From Billgrantia antri (GTDB lineage: Bacteria > Pseudomonadota > Gammaproteobacteria > Pseudomonadales > Halomonadaceae), in NCBI RefSeq assembly GCF_019430905.1, contig NZ_JAHYCA010000007.1:124001-188000 (forward strand): 64,000 nucleotides of DNA, written 5' to 3'. The notes under the pieces are model-generated. The model did not search any database. It was not told the origin of the DNA and was given only the letters and a program-made list of their open reading frames with translations. The translations under genes were made by a program, and so were the position numbers. This document shows positions 27,960-36,508 of this stretch, piece by piece; position 1 is the stretch's first letter; every line of letters begins with the position of its first letter.

Positions 27960-29117
27960 ATGGCCATGTCTTCCCAGGCTTCATCCGCTTCCCACGCCCC
28001 GAGCAAGGAACCGGCGCCCCAGACGCTGGGTTTCCTGCTGCTGGATAACTTCACCCTGTTCTCGCTGGCTTCGGCCATCGAGCCGCTGCGCATGGCCAAT
28101 CAGTTGGCCGGGCGCGAACTGTACCGCTGGTTCACGCTTAGCATCGACGGTGGCCCGATCTCGGCTAGCGACGGGCTGCGGGTCACGCCCGACGGCGCCA
28201 TCACCATGCCGCTGGCACTGGACATGGTCATCGTCTGCGGCGGCGTGGGACCGGCCCGCGCCGTGCAGCGCGAACACGTCAGCTGGCTGCAGTCCCAGGC
28301 CCGTCTGTCGCGCCGGCTGGGCGGCATCTGCACCGGCAGTTGGGCGTTGGCCAAGGCGGGGTTGCTGGACGGCTACGAAACCAGCGTGCACTGGGAGTGC
28401 CTGGCGGCGATGCGCGAGTCGTTCCCCCGTGCCGTGCTGACCACCCGGCTGTTTTCGATCGACCGGGACCGGGCCACTGCTTCCGGCGGTACTGCGCCGC
28501 TGGACATGATGCTGACTCTGATCGGTCGCGAGCATGGACGTGAACTCTCGGCGGGCATCTCCGAGATGTTCATCTGCGAGCGCATGCGCGGCGAGCACGA
28601 CCACCAGCGGATACCGCTCAAGCATGTGCTCGGTACCACCCAGCCCAAGCTGCTGGAGATCGTCGCGCTGATGGAGGCCAATCTGGAGGAACCTATCGCG
28701 CTCGAGGAGCTGGCGACCTACGTCGATGTCTCGCGCCGACAGCTCGAGCGGCTATTCCAGAAGTACCTGAACTGCTCGCCGTCGCGCTACTACCTCAAGC
28801 TGCGCCTCACCCGGGCGCGCCAGCTGCTCAAGCAGACCTCGATGTCGATCATCGAGGTCGCCTCGGCCTGCGGCTTCGTCTCCACGCCGCACTTCTCAAA
28901 GTGCTACCGTGAGTTTTTCGGTTTGCCGCCGCGGGAGGAGCGCCTGGGCATGAGCCCGCTGCGGCCACCGGTACTGGCCGAGCAGCCGTCCGGTAGCCTG
29001 CTGCTGCAGCCGGTCTCCTTCCAGCCGGTGGCGGAGCAGCCGATCTCGGCGGCATTGATGGCGCTCGATAACGCTCGCGGCGAGCCGACCTACGCCAGCG
29101 TACGCCTGGACCACTGA
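27960..29117 (+). CDS. gbdR: GbdR-like regulator of glycine betaine catabolism (GlxA/AraC type)
   Basis: A 385-residue protein with an N-terminal DJ-1/PfpI-like domain (TLGFLLLDNFTLFSLASAIEPLRMANQL, then GGICTGSWALAKAGLLDGY) and a C-terminal AraC DNA-binding domain (two helix-turn-helices, VSRRQLERLFQKYLNCSPSR and ASACGFVSTPHFSKCYREFFG). The sequence is very close to Pseudomonas GbdR, which senses glycine betaine and dimethylglycine and activates gbc, dgc and related genes. Those target genes follow within 16 kb here. The DJ-1-like part is the sensor and is not expected to be enzymatic. Confidence 0.93.
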   Translation: MAMSSQASSASHAPSKEPAPQTLGFLLLDNFTLFSLASAIEPLRMANQLAGRELYRWFTLSIDGGPISASDGLRVTPDGAITMPLALDMVIVCGGVGPARAVQREHVSWLQSQARLSRRLGGICTGSWALAKAGLLDGYETSVHWECLAAMRESFPRAVLTTRLFSIDRDRATASGGTAPLDMMLTLIGREHGRELSAGISEMFICERMRGEHDHQRIPLKHVLGTTQPKLLEIVALMEANLEEPIALEELATYVDVSRRQLERLFQKYLNCSPSRYYLKLRLTRARQLLKQTSMSIIEVASACGFVSTPHFSKCYREFFGLPPREERLGMSPLRPPVLAEQPSGSLLLQPVSFQPVAEQPISAALMALDNARGEPTYASVRLDH

Positions 29118-29122
29118 CGCCC

Positions 29123-29151
29123 ACGACTCGCGGCCATGTATCGCGAGTCGT
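29123..29151 (+). terminator. hairpin after gbdR
   Basis: ACGACTCGCG (29123-29132) pairs with CGCGAGTCGT (29142-29151). A second hairpin, CCGGGCTCCCGC/GCGGGAGCTCGG with loop TGAT, follows at 29173-29200. Together they separate gbdR from the dipeptidase-like gene. Confidence 0.65.
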
Positions 29152-29367
29152 CCCTCTCCCGTTCTCGAGAAGCCGGGCTCCCGCTGATGCGGGAGCTCGG
29201 CGCTGCGTGCCGGCGTTTCCGCGAGTCGCCACGGGCGAGAGTGTGCCGTTCGTCGCAGTCACGACAGAGATGACGCTTTTGGAATTATTGCCGTCGCTTC
29301 CAGAAGTCGAGGCGTGCCTGGCCGGCGCTATGCTGCCATCAGTCAACCCCGACCCGGAGCACGCCTC

Positions 29368-30345
29368 ATGACGCCCCAAGACCTGCACGACGATGCCATC
29401 GTCATCGACGGCCTGATCATCGCCAAGTGGAACCGCGAGCTGTTCGAGGACATGCGCCGCGGCGGACTCACCGCCGCCAACTGCACCGTCTCGGTGTGGG
29501 AGGGCTTCCAGGCCACCGTCGACAACATCGTCAAATCGAACCAGCTGATGGCCGAGTGCAGCGACCTGGTGCGCCCGGTGCGCACCACCGCTGACATCAC
29601 GCGGGCCAAGGAAGAGGGCAAGACCGGCATCATCTACGGCTTCCAGAACGCCCACGCCTTCGAAGACCAGATCGGCTACGTCGAGGTCTTCAAGCAGCTC
29701 GGCGTCGGCATCGTGCAGATGTGCTACAACACCCAGAACCTGGTGGGCACCGGCTGCTACGAGCGCGACGGAGGTCTGTCCGGGTTCGGCCGCGAGATCG
29801 TCGCCGAGATGAACCGCGTGGGCATCATGTGCGACCTCTCACATGTCGGTTCCAAGACATCCGAGGAGGTCATCCTCGAGTCCAAGAAGCCGGTCTGCTA
29901 CTCCCACTGCCTGCCGTCCGGTCTCAAGGAGCACCCGCGCAACAAGTCCGACGAGGAGCTGCGCTTCATCGCCGAGCACGGCGGCTTCGTTGGCGTGACC
30001 ATGTTCACCCCCTTCCTGCGCGCCGGCATCGACGCCACCGTCGACGACTACGTCGAGGCCATCGAATACGTGATGAACATCGTCGGTGAGGATGCCATCG
30101 GCATCGGCACCGACTTCACCCAGGGCCACGGCAAGGACTTCTTCGAGTGGCTGACCCACGACAAGGGTTACGCTCGTCGCCTGACCAGTTTCGGCAAGAT
30201 CATCAATCCCGAGGGCATTCGCACCATCGGTGAGTTCCCCAACCTGACCGAGGCGCTGCTGCGCCGCGGCTTCAGCGAGACTCAGACACGCAAGATCATG
30301 GGCGAAAACTGGGTTCGCATATTGAAGGATGTTTGGGGCGCCTGA
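29368..30345 (+). CDS. membrane dipeptidase family (M19) protein of the betaine cluster
   Basis: A 325-residue protein of the renal-type dipeptidase fold; it has no signal peptide. Family features: DDAIVIDGLIIAKWN at the start, GIIYGFQNAHAF, MCDLSHVGSKTSEEV and YSHCLPSGLKEHPRNKSDEEL with metal-binding His. It matches the protein found beside dgcAB in Pseudomonas. The true substrate in betaine metabolism is not known; the family includes dipeptidases and amidohydrolases. GGAG precedes ATG 29368. A GATAGGTC inverted repeat lies between it and the next gene. Confidence 0.88.
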   Translation: MTPQDLHDDAIVIDGLIIAKWNRELFEDMRRGGLTAANCTVSVWEGFQATVDNIVKSNQLMAECSDLVRPVRTTADITRAKEEGKTGIIYGFQNAHAFEDQIGYVEVFKQLGVGIVQMCYNTQNLVGTGCYERDGGLSGFGREIVAEMNRVGIMCDLSHVGSKTSEEVILESKKPVCYSHCLPSGLKEHPRNKSDEELRFIAEHGGFVGVTMFTPFLRAGIDATVDDYVEAIEYVMNIVGEDAIGIGTDFTQGHGKDFFEWLTHDKGYARRLTSFGKIINPEGIRTIGEFPNLTEALLRRGFSETQTRKIMGENWVRILKDVWGA

Positions 30346-30399
30346 CGATAGTGGCTGAGTAAGCGAGGAGCGCCGGCCCGAAGACGCGGCTCAACCGGC

Positions 30400-30430
30400 G
30401 ATAGGTCAAAGCCCCCCTCTACGACCTATC
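30400..30430. repeat. GATAGGTC inverted repeat upstream of the DUF5943 gene
   Basis: GATAGGTC (30400-30407) and GACCTATC (30423-30430) with a 15-base spacer, in the 132-base gap before the DUF5943 gene. GATAGGT recurs at 33194-33200 before dgcB. Could be an operator or a terminator. Confidence 0.4.
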
Positions 30431-30477
30431 CCCGGCGCCGCTCACCTTGCATAACAACGATTTCGAGGAAAAAGACC

Positions 30478-31023
30478 GTGACCAAGATGGCCCCTGAACT
30501 GCCCATCGAGGTGGATAGCGAAACCGGCGTGTGGACCACCGACGCCCTGCCGATGCTCTACGTGCCGCGGCACTTCTTTATCAACAACCACACCGCCGTC
30601 GCCGAGGCGCTGGGTGTGGACAAGTATGCCGAGATTCTCTACCGCGCCGGCTACAAGAGCGCCTGGCACTGGTGCGAGAAGGAGGCCGAACTGCACGGCC
30701 TGGCAGGCGTCGAGGTGTTCGAGCACTACATGCTGCGGCTTTCCCAGCGGGGCTGGGGCAAGTTCGTGACCGAAGAGATCGATCTCGATGCCGGCACCGC
30801 CCGCGTGCGCCTGGAGCACAGTGCCTTCGTCTACCAGCTCGGCAAGACGGGGCACAAGGAGGAGTACATGTTCACCGGCTGGTTCGCCGGCGCCATGGAT
30901 CAGATCCTCGCCGCCCGCAGCAGTAGCCTGCGCACCGTTGCCGAGCAGACCCAGAGCGCCGCCGAGCCCGGCTGCGACGTGGGCATCTTCACCGTCAAGC
31001 CGTTGCCCGACGCCCGGGGTTGA
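30478..31023 (+). CDS. DUF5943 family protein of the dimethylglycine operon
   Basis: A 181-residue soluble protein, starting with GTG 30478 after GAGGAAAAAG. It contains YVPRHFFINNHTAVAEALG, YRAGYKSAWHWCEKEAELHG and YMFTGWFAGAMDQILAARSSS, a layout reminiscent of the 4-vinyl-reductase (V4R)-like ligand-binding fold. It ends 10 bases before dgcA, and the equivalent gene sits at the same place in Pseudomonas, so it is likely to serve dimethylglycine demethylation. Its biochemical role is unknown. Confidence 0.82.
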   Translation: MTKMAPELPIEVDSETGVWTTDALPMLYVPRHFFINNHTAVAEALGVDKYAEILYRAGYKSAWHWCEKEAELHGLAGVEVFEHYMLRLSQRGWGKFVTEEIDLDAGTARVRLEHSAFVYQLGKTGHKEEYMFTGWFAGAMDQILAARSSSLRTVAEQTQSAAEPGCDVGIFTVKPLPDARG

Positions 31024-31033
31024 GGAGGTTTCC

Positions 31034-33106
31034 ATGGCATTCGACGCGATCTTCGAGCCGATCCAGATTGGTAAGCTGACCATCCGCAACCGTGTGGTCA
31101 GCACCGCCCATGCCGAGGTGCATGCCACCGACGGCGGCATGACCACCGAGCGCTACGTGCGTTACTACGAGGAGAAGGCCAAGGGCGGCTGCGGCCTGTG
31201 CATCTGCGGCGGCTCCTCGGTGGTTTCCATCGACAGCCCCCAGGGCTGGTGGAGTTCGGTCAACCTCTCCACCGACCGCATCATCCCGCATTTCCAGAAC
31301 CTGGCCGATGCCGTGCACAAGCACGGCGGCAAGATCATGATCCAGATCACCCATATGGGACGCCGCTCGCGCTGGGACGGCTTCGACTGGCCGACCCTGG
31401 TGTCGCCCTCGGGCATCCGTGAGCCGGTGCACCGCTCCACCTGCAAGACCATCGAGGAGGAGGAGATCTGGCGCATCATCGGCGACTTCGCCCAGGCGGC
31501 GCGTCGGGCGAAGGAGGGTGGCCTGGACGGCGTCGAGCTCTCCGCCGTGCACCAGCACCTGATCGATCAGTTCTGGAGCCCGCGGGTCAACAAGCGTACC
31601 GATCAGTGGGGCGGCAGCTTCGAGAATCGCATGCGCTTCGGCATGGAGGTGCTCAAGGCGGTGCGCGCCGAGGTGGGCGACGACTTCGTCGTCGGCATGC
31701 GCATCTGCGGCGACGAGTTCCATCCGGACGGCCTGACCCACGACGATATGAAGCAGATCGCCGCCTACTACGATGCCACCGGGCAGGTGGACTTCTTCGG
31801 CGTGATCGGCTCCGGCTGCGATACCCACAACACCCTGGCCAATGTCATTCCCAACATGTCCTACCCGCCGGAGCCGTTCCTGCACCTGGCGGCGGGCATC
31901 AAGGAAGTGGTCAGCGTGCCGGTGATCCACGCCCAGAACATCAAGGATCCCAATCAGGCGCAGCGTATCCTCGAAGGCGGCTACGTCGACCTGGTGGGCA
32001 TGACTCGCGCGCATATCGCCGACCCGCACCTGATCGCCAAGATAAAGATGGGCCAGGTCGATCAGATCAAGCAGTGCGTGGGCGCCAACTACTGCATCGA
32101 CCGCCAGTACCAGGGCCTCGATGTGCTGTGCATCCAGAACGCCGCGACCTCCCGCGAGTACATGGGCCTGCCGCACATCATCGAGAAGTCCGAGGGGCCC
32201 AAGCGCAAGGTGGTGGTGGTCGGAGGTGGCCCCGGCGGCATGGAGGCGGCTCGCGTCGCCGCCGAGCGTGGTCACGACGTGACCCTGTTCGAGGCCGCGG
32301 ATGCATTGGGAGGGCAGATCACCATCGCCGCCCAGGCGCCGCAGCGCGACCAGATCGCCGGTATCACCCGCTGGTATCAGCTGGAGCTGGCGCGCCTGAA
32401 CGTCGACCTGCGCCTGGGCACGCGTGCCGACGAGGCGACCCTCGAGGACCTGCGCCCCGACGTGGTGATTCTTGCCACCGGCGGCCAGCCTTTCCTCAGC
32501 CAGTTCCCCGAGTGGGGCTACTCCGAGGATCCCGAGGAGAGCCTGGTGGTAAGCACCTGGGACGTGCTCTCGGGCAAGGTAGCGCCGGGCAAGAACGTGC
32601 TGATCTACGACGCCATCTGCGAGTTCTCCGGCGTCTCGGCGGCGGACTACCTGGCCGACAAGGGTGCCAAGGTCGAGATCGTCACCGACGACATCAAGCC
32701 CGGCGCGGCGGTGGGCGGTACCACCTTCCCGACCTACTACCGCAGTCTCTACGAGAAGGAGGTGATCATGACCTCCGACCTGATGCTGCACAAGGTCTAC
32801 CGCGAGGGCGGCGGCCTGGTAGCGGTGCTCGAGAACGAGTACACCGGCGCTCTGGAAGAGCGGGTGGTCGACCAGGTGGTGGTAGAGAACGGCGTACGCC
32901 CGGACGAGGCGCTCTACTATGCGCTCAAGGAGCGTTCGCGCAATCGCGGCCAAGTGGATCTCGAGGCGCTCTACGCCGCCAAGGCGCAGCCCTGCCTCGC
33001 CGAGGAAGGCGATGGCTACCTGCTGTTCCGCCTGGGTGACTGCACCGCGCCGCGCAATACGCATGCGGCCATCTATGACGCCCTGCGGCTGTGTAAAGAC
33101 CTCTGA
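31034..33106 (+). CDS. dgcA: dimethylglycine demethylase subunit DgcA (OYE-type flavoprotein)
   Basis: A 690-residue protein built like trimethylamine dehydrogenase: an N-terminal FMN TIM barrel (FEPIQIGKLTIRNRVVSTAH, then ELSAVHQHLIDQFWSPRVNKR) and a C-terminal NAD/FAD-type Rossmann part (KVVVVGGGPGGMEAARVAAERG). It oxidatively removes a methyl group from dimethylglycine as formaldehyde to give sarcosine. In the iron-sulphur region the usual three-Cys start is CVGANYC: C348, A351, C354, with C366 later, so one of the four expected cluster ligands is Ala. Strong GAGGAGG ribosome site. Genetic role follows Pseudomonas DgcA. Confidence 0.93.
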   Translation: MAFDAIFEPIQIGKLTIRNRVVSTAHAEVHATDGGMTTERYVRYYEEKAKGGCGLCICGGSSVVSIDSPQGWWSSVNLSTDRIIPHFQNLADAVHKHGGKIMIQITHMGRRSRWDGFDWPTLVSPSGIREPVHRSTCKTIEEEEIWRIIGDFAQAARRAKEGGLDGVELSAVHQHLIDQFWSPRVNKRTDQWGGSFENRMRFGMEVLKAVRAEVGDDFVVGMRICGDEFHPDGLTHDDMKQIAAYYDATGQVDFFGVIGSGCDTHNTLANVIPNMSYPPEPFLHLAAGIKEVVSVPVIHAQNIKDPNQAQRILEGGYVDLVGMTRAHIADPHLIAKIKMGQVDQIKQCVGANYCIDRQYQGLDVLCIQNAATSREYMGLPHIIEKSEGPKRKVVVVGGGPGGMEAARVAAERGHDVTLFEAADALGGQITIAAQAPQRDQIAGITRWYQLELARLNVDLRLGTRADEATLEDLRPDVVILATGGQPFLSQFPEWGYSEDPEESLVVSTWDVLSGKVAPGKNVLIYDAICEFSGVSAADYLADKGAKVEIVTDDIKPGAAVGGTTFPTYYRSLYEKEVIMTSDLMLHKVYREGGGLVAVLENEYTGALEERVVDQVVVENGVRPDEALYYALKERSRNRGQVDLEALYAAKAQPCLAEEGDGYLLFRLGDCTAPRNTHAAIYDALRLCKDL

Positions 33107-33160
33107 GTTGGTGAAAGCCACCAACGGCGAGGGGCGCCGGGGGCAGGCCGTCGCGAGGAT

Positions 33161-33182
33161 CATTTGTCATGGATGACAAATG
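33161..33182. promoter_or_regulatory. perfect inverted repeat between dgcA and dgcB
   Basis: CATTTGTCAT (33161-33170) and ATGACAAATG (33173-33182) separated by GG. Two ATGACAAA cores face each other. It lies 88 bases before dgcB, in an otherwise unexplained 163-base gap in the operon. Good candidate for a repressor operator; a FadR/GntR-type gene upstream carries the same core in its own promoter region. Confidence 0.6.
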
Positions 33183-33269
33183 TAGCGCCCAGGGATAGGT
33201 TCACAGCGCCCTCGCAGAGGCCTGTCGCCGGGATAGCCCCGTTTTGGTTCTAGAGACGAGGTGAGCACC

Positions 33270-35237
33270 ATGCTCGACACCCTCCTGCCGATACTGATCT
33301 TCTCCGCCCTGGCGCTGGCCGTGATCGGCGCCGTGCGGCGCGTTCGCCTGTGGCGCCAGGGGCGGCCCGCCAAGGTCGCTCTGCTGCGCGGGCTCGCCGC
33401 CATGCCGCGGCGCTATCTAGTGGACCTGCACCACGTGGTGGCGCGCGACAAGGTCATGTCCAATACCCACGTGGCCACTGCCGGCGGCTTCGTCGCGGCG
33501 GCCGTGCTGATGATCCTGGTGCATGGCCTGGGATTCGCCAATCCGGTGCTGGGCGGACTACTGCTGGCCGCCAGTGCGCTGATGTTCGTGGGCAGCCTGT
33601 TTGTGGCCAGGCGGCGGCGCAACCCGCCGGCGCGGCTCTCCAAGGGACCCTGGATGCGCCTGCCCAAGAGCCTGATGGCTTTCTCGCTGAGCGTGTTCCT
33701 GATCACCCTGCCGACGGTGGGCATCCTGCCGGATGGAACGGGCAGCGTGATCCTCGCCCTGGCGCTCTCCGCTGTGCTGGTGTGGGGCCTGGGCGAGATG
33801 TTCTTTGGCATGACCTGGGGCGGTCCGATGAAGCACGCCTTCGCCGGCGCCCTGCATCTGGCCTTCCATCGCCGCCCCGAGCGCTTCGGTGAGGGCAACC
33901 GCTCCACCGGCCTCAAGGCACTGAACCTGGAGGATACCAAGGCCCCGCTCGGCGTCGAGACGCCCAGCGACTTCACCTGGAACCAGCTGCTCGGCTTCGA
34001 CGCCTGCGTGCAGTGCGGCCGCTGCGAGGCGGTCTGCCCGGCCTTCGCCGCGGGCCAGCCGCTCAACCCCAAGAAGCTGATTCAGGACATGGTCGTCGGC
34101 ATGGCCGGCGGCAGCGACGCCGCCTATGCAGGCTCCCCCTATCCCGGCAAGCCGGTGGGAGAGCATGCCGGCAGCCCCCATGGGCCTATCGTCGCCCGTG
34201 AAGGCAAGGCCCTGGTCGATGCCGAGACGCTGTGGTCGTGCACCACCTGCCGCGCTTGCGTCGAGGAGTGCCCGATGATGATCGAGCACGTCGATGCCAT
34301 CGTCGACATGCGCCGCTTCTTGACCCTGGAGCATGGCAATACCCCCAACAAGGGGGCCGAGGTGCTCGACAACCTGATCGCTACCGACAATCCGGGTGGC
34401 TTCGACCCCGGCTCGCGCATGCATTGGGCCGCCGATCTCAACCTGCCGCTGATGCGTGACCTGGGTCAGGTCGACGTACTGCTGTGGCTCGGCGATGGGG
34501 TCTTCGACATGCGCAATCAGCGCACTTTGAGGGCCCTGGTCAAGGTGCTGCGTGCGGCCGGGGTCGACTTCGCCGTGCTCGGTAACGAGGAGCGAGACAG
34601 CGGCGACGTGGCACGCCGCCTGGGCGATGAGGCGACTTTCCAGTCGCTGGCCAAGCGCAATATCGCGACGCTGTCGCAGTATCGCTTCCAGCGTATCGTC
34701 ACCTGCGACCCTCACAGCTTCCACGTTCTCGGCAACGAGTACGGCGAGCTGGGCGGCCACTATGCCGTGTCCCATCACAGCACCTACATCGCCGAACTGT
34801 ATGAGGCGGGGCGGCTGCACTTCGCGCCTTGGAAAGGCGGCTCGGTCACCTATCACGACCCCTGCTACCTGGGTCGCTACAACGGCGAATACGAGGCACC
34901 GCGCAACGTACTCAAGGCGCTGGGCATCGACGTGGCCGAGATGCAGCGTTCGGGGTTCCGTTCACGTTGCTGCGGCGGTGGCGGCGGTGCGCCGATCACC
35001 GATATTCCCGGCAAGCAGCGGATTCCCGACATGCGCATGAATGACGTCAAGGAGACCGGTGCCGAGCTGGTCGCGGTGGGCTGCCCGCAGTGCACCGCCA
35101 TGCTCGAGGGGGTGGTCGATGCCACCGCCGAGGTGCGTGACATCGCCGAGCTGGTGGCCGATGCGCTGGTGGAGCGTCCCGCTTCCTCCGGGAGCACCCG
35201 TGCCCCGCAGCCTGCCGCCGAGGAGGTGACGCCATGA
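33270..35237 (+). CDS. dgcB: dimethylglycine demethylase subunit DgcB (Fe-S membrane protein)
   Basis: About 655 residues. The N-terminal 200 residues hold several membrane helices; then two 4Fe-4S motifs, CVQCGRCEAVCP and CTTCRACVEECP, and two CCG-type domains of the heterodisulphide reductase kind (CCGGGGGAPITD near the end). It probably takes electrons from DgcA and hands them to the quinone pool or ETF. GAGGTGAG is placed for ATG 33270; a GTG nine bases earlier is possible. The stop overlaps the etfA start (ATGA). Confidence 0.9.
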   Translation: MLDTLLPILIFSALALAVIGAVRRVRLWRQGRPAKVALLRGLAAMPRRYLVDLHHVVARDKVMSNTHVATAGGFVAAAVLMILVHGLGFANPVLGGLLLAASALMFVGSLFVARRRRNPPARLSKGPWMRLPKSLMAFSLSVFLITLPTVGILPDGTGSVILALALSAVLVWGLGEMFFGMTWGGPMKHAFAGALHLAFHRRPERFGEGNRSTGLKALNLEDTKAPLGVETPSDFTWNQLLGFDACVQCGRCEAVCPAFAAGQPLNPKKLIQDMVVGMAGGSDAAYAGSPYPGKPVGEHAGSPHGPIVAREGKALVDAETLWSCTTCRACVEECPMMIEHVDAIVDMRRFLTLEHGNTPNKGAEVLDNLIATDNPGGFDPGSRMHWAADLNLPLMRDLGQVDVLLWLGDGVFDMRNQRTLRALVKVLRAAGVDFAVLGNEERDSGDVARRLGDEATFQSLAKRNIATLSQYRFQRIVTCDPHSFHVLGNEYGELGGHYAVSHHSTYIAELYEAGRLHFAPWKGGSVTYHDPCYLGRYNGEYEAPRNVLKALGIDVAEMQRSGFRSRCCGGGGGAPITDIPGKQRIPDMRMNDVKETGAELVAVGCPQCTAMLEGVVDATAEVRDIAELVADALVERPASSGSTRAPQPAAEEVTP

Positions 35238-36508
35238 GCGAGATCATCCGCCGTGATCCGCGTAAGGAGTGGATCGCCCGCAATCGTCTGCATCCCGACC
35301 ACTTGAGCGTGCTGGCAGAGCTTGGTGAGGGCTCGTCCGCAGCAACGGAGTGGATGGGGCCTAACGGCGTGGTTCGTCGAAACCCCCATGCGGTGGGCTT
35401 CATCGGGCCCAACGGCATCAAGCGCATCGACCGCAGCGGTGTCCAGCAGGGCGGCCATGCCGCCACCGGCACGGCAGAAGCGAAGGACAGTCGTCGCCAA
35501 GTGACGATCGACGATCCGGCCTTCCTGGTCGCGGTGGTGCCGGACCTGCCCGGCGGGCGGCTCTCCAGCCATGATCGAGACCTGCTGGGTCTGGCGCGAC
35601 AACTGGCCGATGCCGACGGCGAGCGGCCCGGCGCCGTGCTGGCCGTGATCTTCGGCAGTACCAATGGTGAGGGCTTCAGCGAGGCCGGCATCGATCGGCT
35701 GATCGCACTGGACGGCGATGATTTTGACGGCTACGCGCCGGAGGCCCGCCTGGCGGCGCTTGCCGCCGTTGACGGCGAGTTCTCCCCGCGTCACTGGCTA
35801 TTGCCCGACTCCAAGTTGGGTGGTGCCGAACTGGGGCGGCGGCTGGCGGCTCGCCTGCGGGAGCGCCCCGCTACTGGCGTCTGGCAGCTAGAGCGGGACG
35901 ACGCCTGTGCCTTGGGCTGGCGCTGTACCGCGCGGGGCGCTGCCGGTACGACCGATATTCAGCGCACCCTGCCGCGCATCGTGCTGGCGCTGGCCGAATG
36001 CGCCGAGCCCGTTTCAGAGACCCGTCATGCGGTCCAGGCGCTGGCCTTGTCGCAGTCGCTGCCTCCGCTGCTGGGCCGCATCGACGACCTGGGTCAGGTA
36101 GCCGTCGACCCGGCCGGCGTGGCGCTCGCCGAGGCCGAGTTCATCCTCTCCGCCGGCAATGGAGTCAAGGAGTGGGAGGGTTTCCACCAGGCCGCCAAGG
36201 TGCTGGGCGCGACCGAGGGTGCCTCGCGGGTGGCGGTCGACGATGGCTACATGCCCCGCGATCGGCAGGTGGGCGCCACCGGCACCTGGGTCACGGCGCG
36301 AGTCTACGTGGCGGTAGGCATCAGCGGGGCCATCCAGCATCTGCAGGGTATCCAGAGTTGCGAGAAGGTGGTGGCGATCAACCTCGATCCGGGATGCGAC
36401 ATGATCAAACGTGCCGATCTGGCGGTGATCGGTGACTCGGCGAGCATTCTCGCGTCACTGGTCGAGATGGTGCAGAGATTACGAGAGGAGAGGCGCGATG
36501 CGGCCTGA
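35234..36508 (+). CDS. etfA: electron transfer flavoprotein alpha subunit (betaine cluster)
   Basis: A 424-residue protein, about 100 residues longer at the N-terminus than ordinary EtfA. The FAD-binding C-terminal domain is clear: TGTWVTARVYVAVGISGAIQ, then INLDPGCDMIKRADLAVIGD. It carries electrons, presumably from dimethylglycine (and sarcosine) oxidation. It overlaps dgcB by 4 bases and etfB by 11 bases. The extension is rich in charged residues and includes GPNGVVRRNPHAVGF and GPNGIKRI, similar phrases that may be an internal repeat. Confidence 0.9.
   Translation: MSEIIRRDPRKEWIARNRLHPDHLSVLAELGEGSSAATEWMGPNGVVRRNPHAVGFIGPNGIKRIDRSGVQQGGHAATGTAEAKDSRRQVTIDDPAFLVAVVPDLPGGRLSSHDRDLLGLARQLADADGERPGAVLAVIFGSTNGEGFSEAGIDRLIALDGDDFDGYAPEARLAALAAVDGEFSPRHWLLPDSKLGGAELGRRLAARLRERPATGVWQLERDDACALGWRCTARGAAGTTDIQRTLPRIVLALAECAEPVSETRHAVQALALSQSLPPLLGRIDDLGQVAVDPAGVALAEAEFILSAGNGVKEWEGFHQAAKVLGATEGASRVAVDDGYMPRDRQVGATGTWVTARVYVAVGISGAIQHLQGIQSCEKVVAINLDPGCDMIKRADLAVIGDSASILASLVEMVQRLREERRDAA

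Noticed and set aside
30995..33163. Long antisense open frame opposite dgcA
   Set aside because: Same reason; dgcA motifs are clear on the sense strand.
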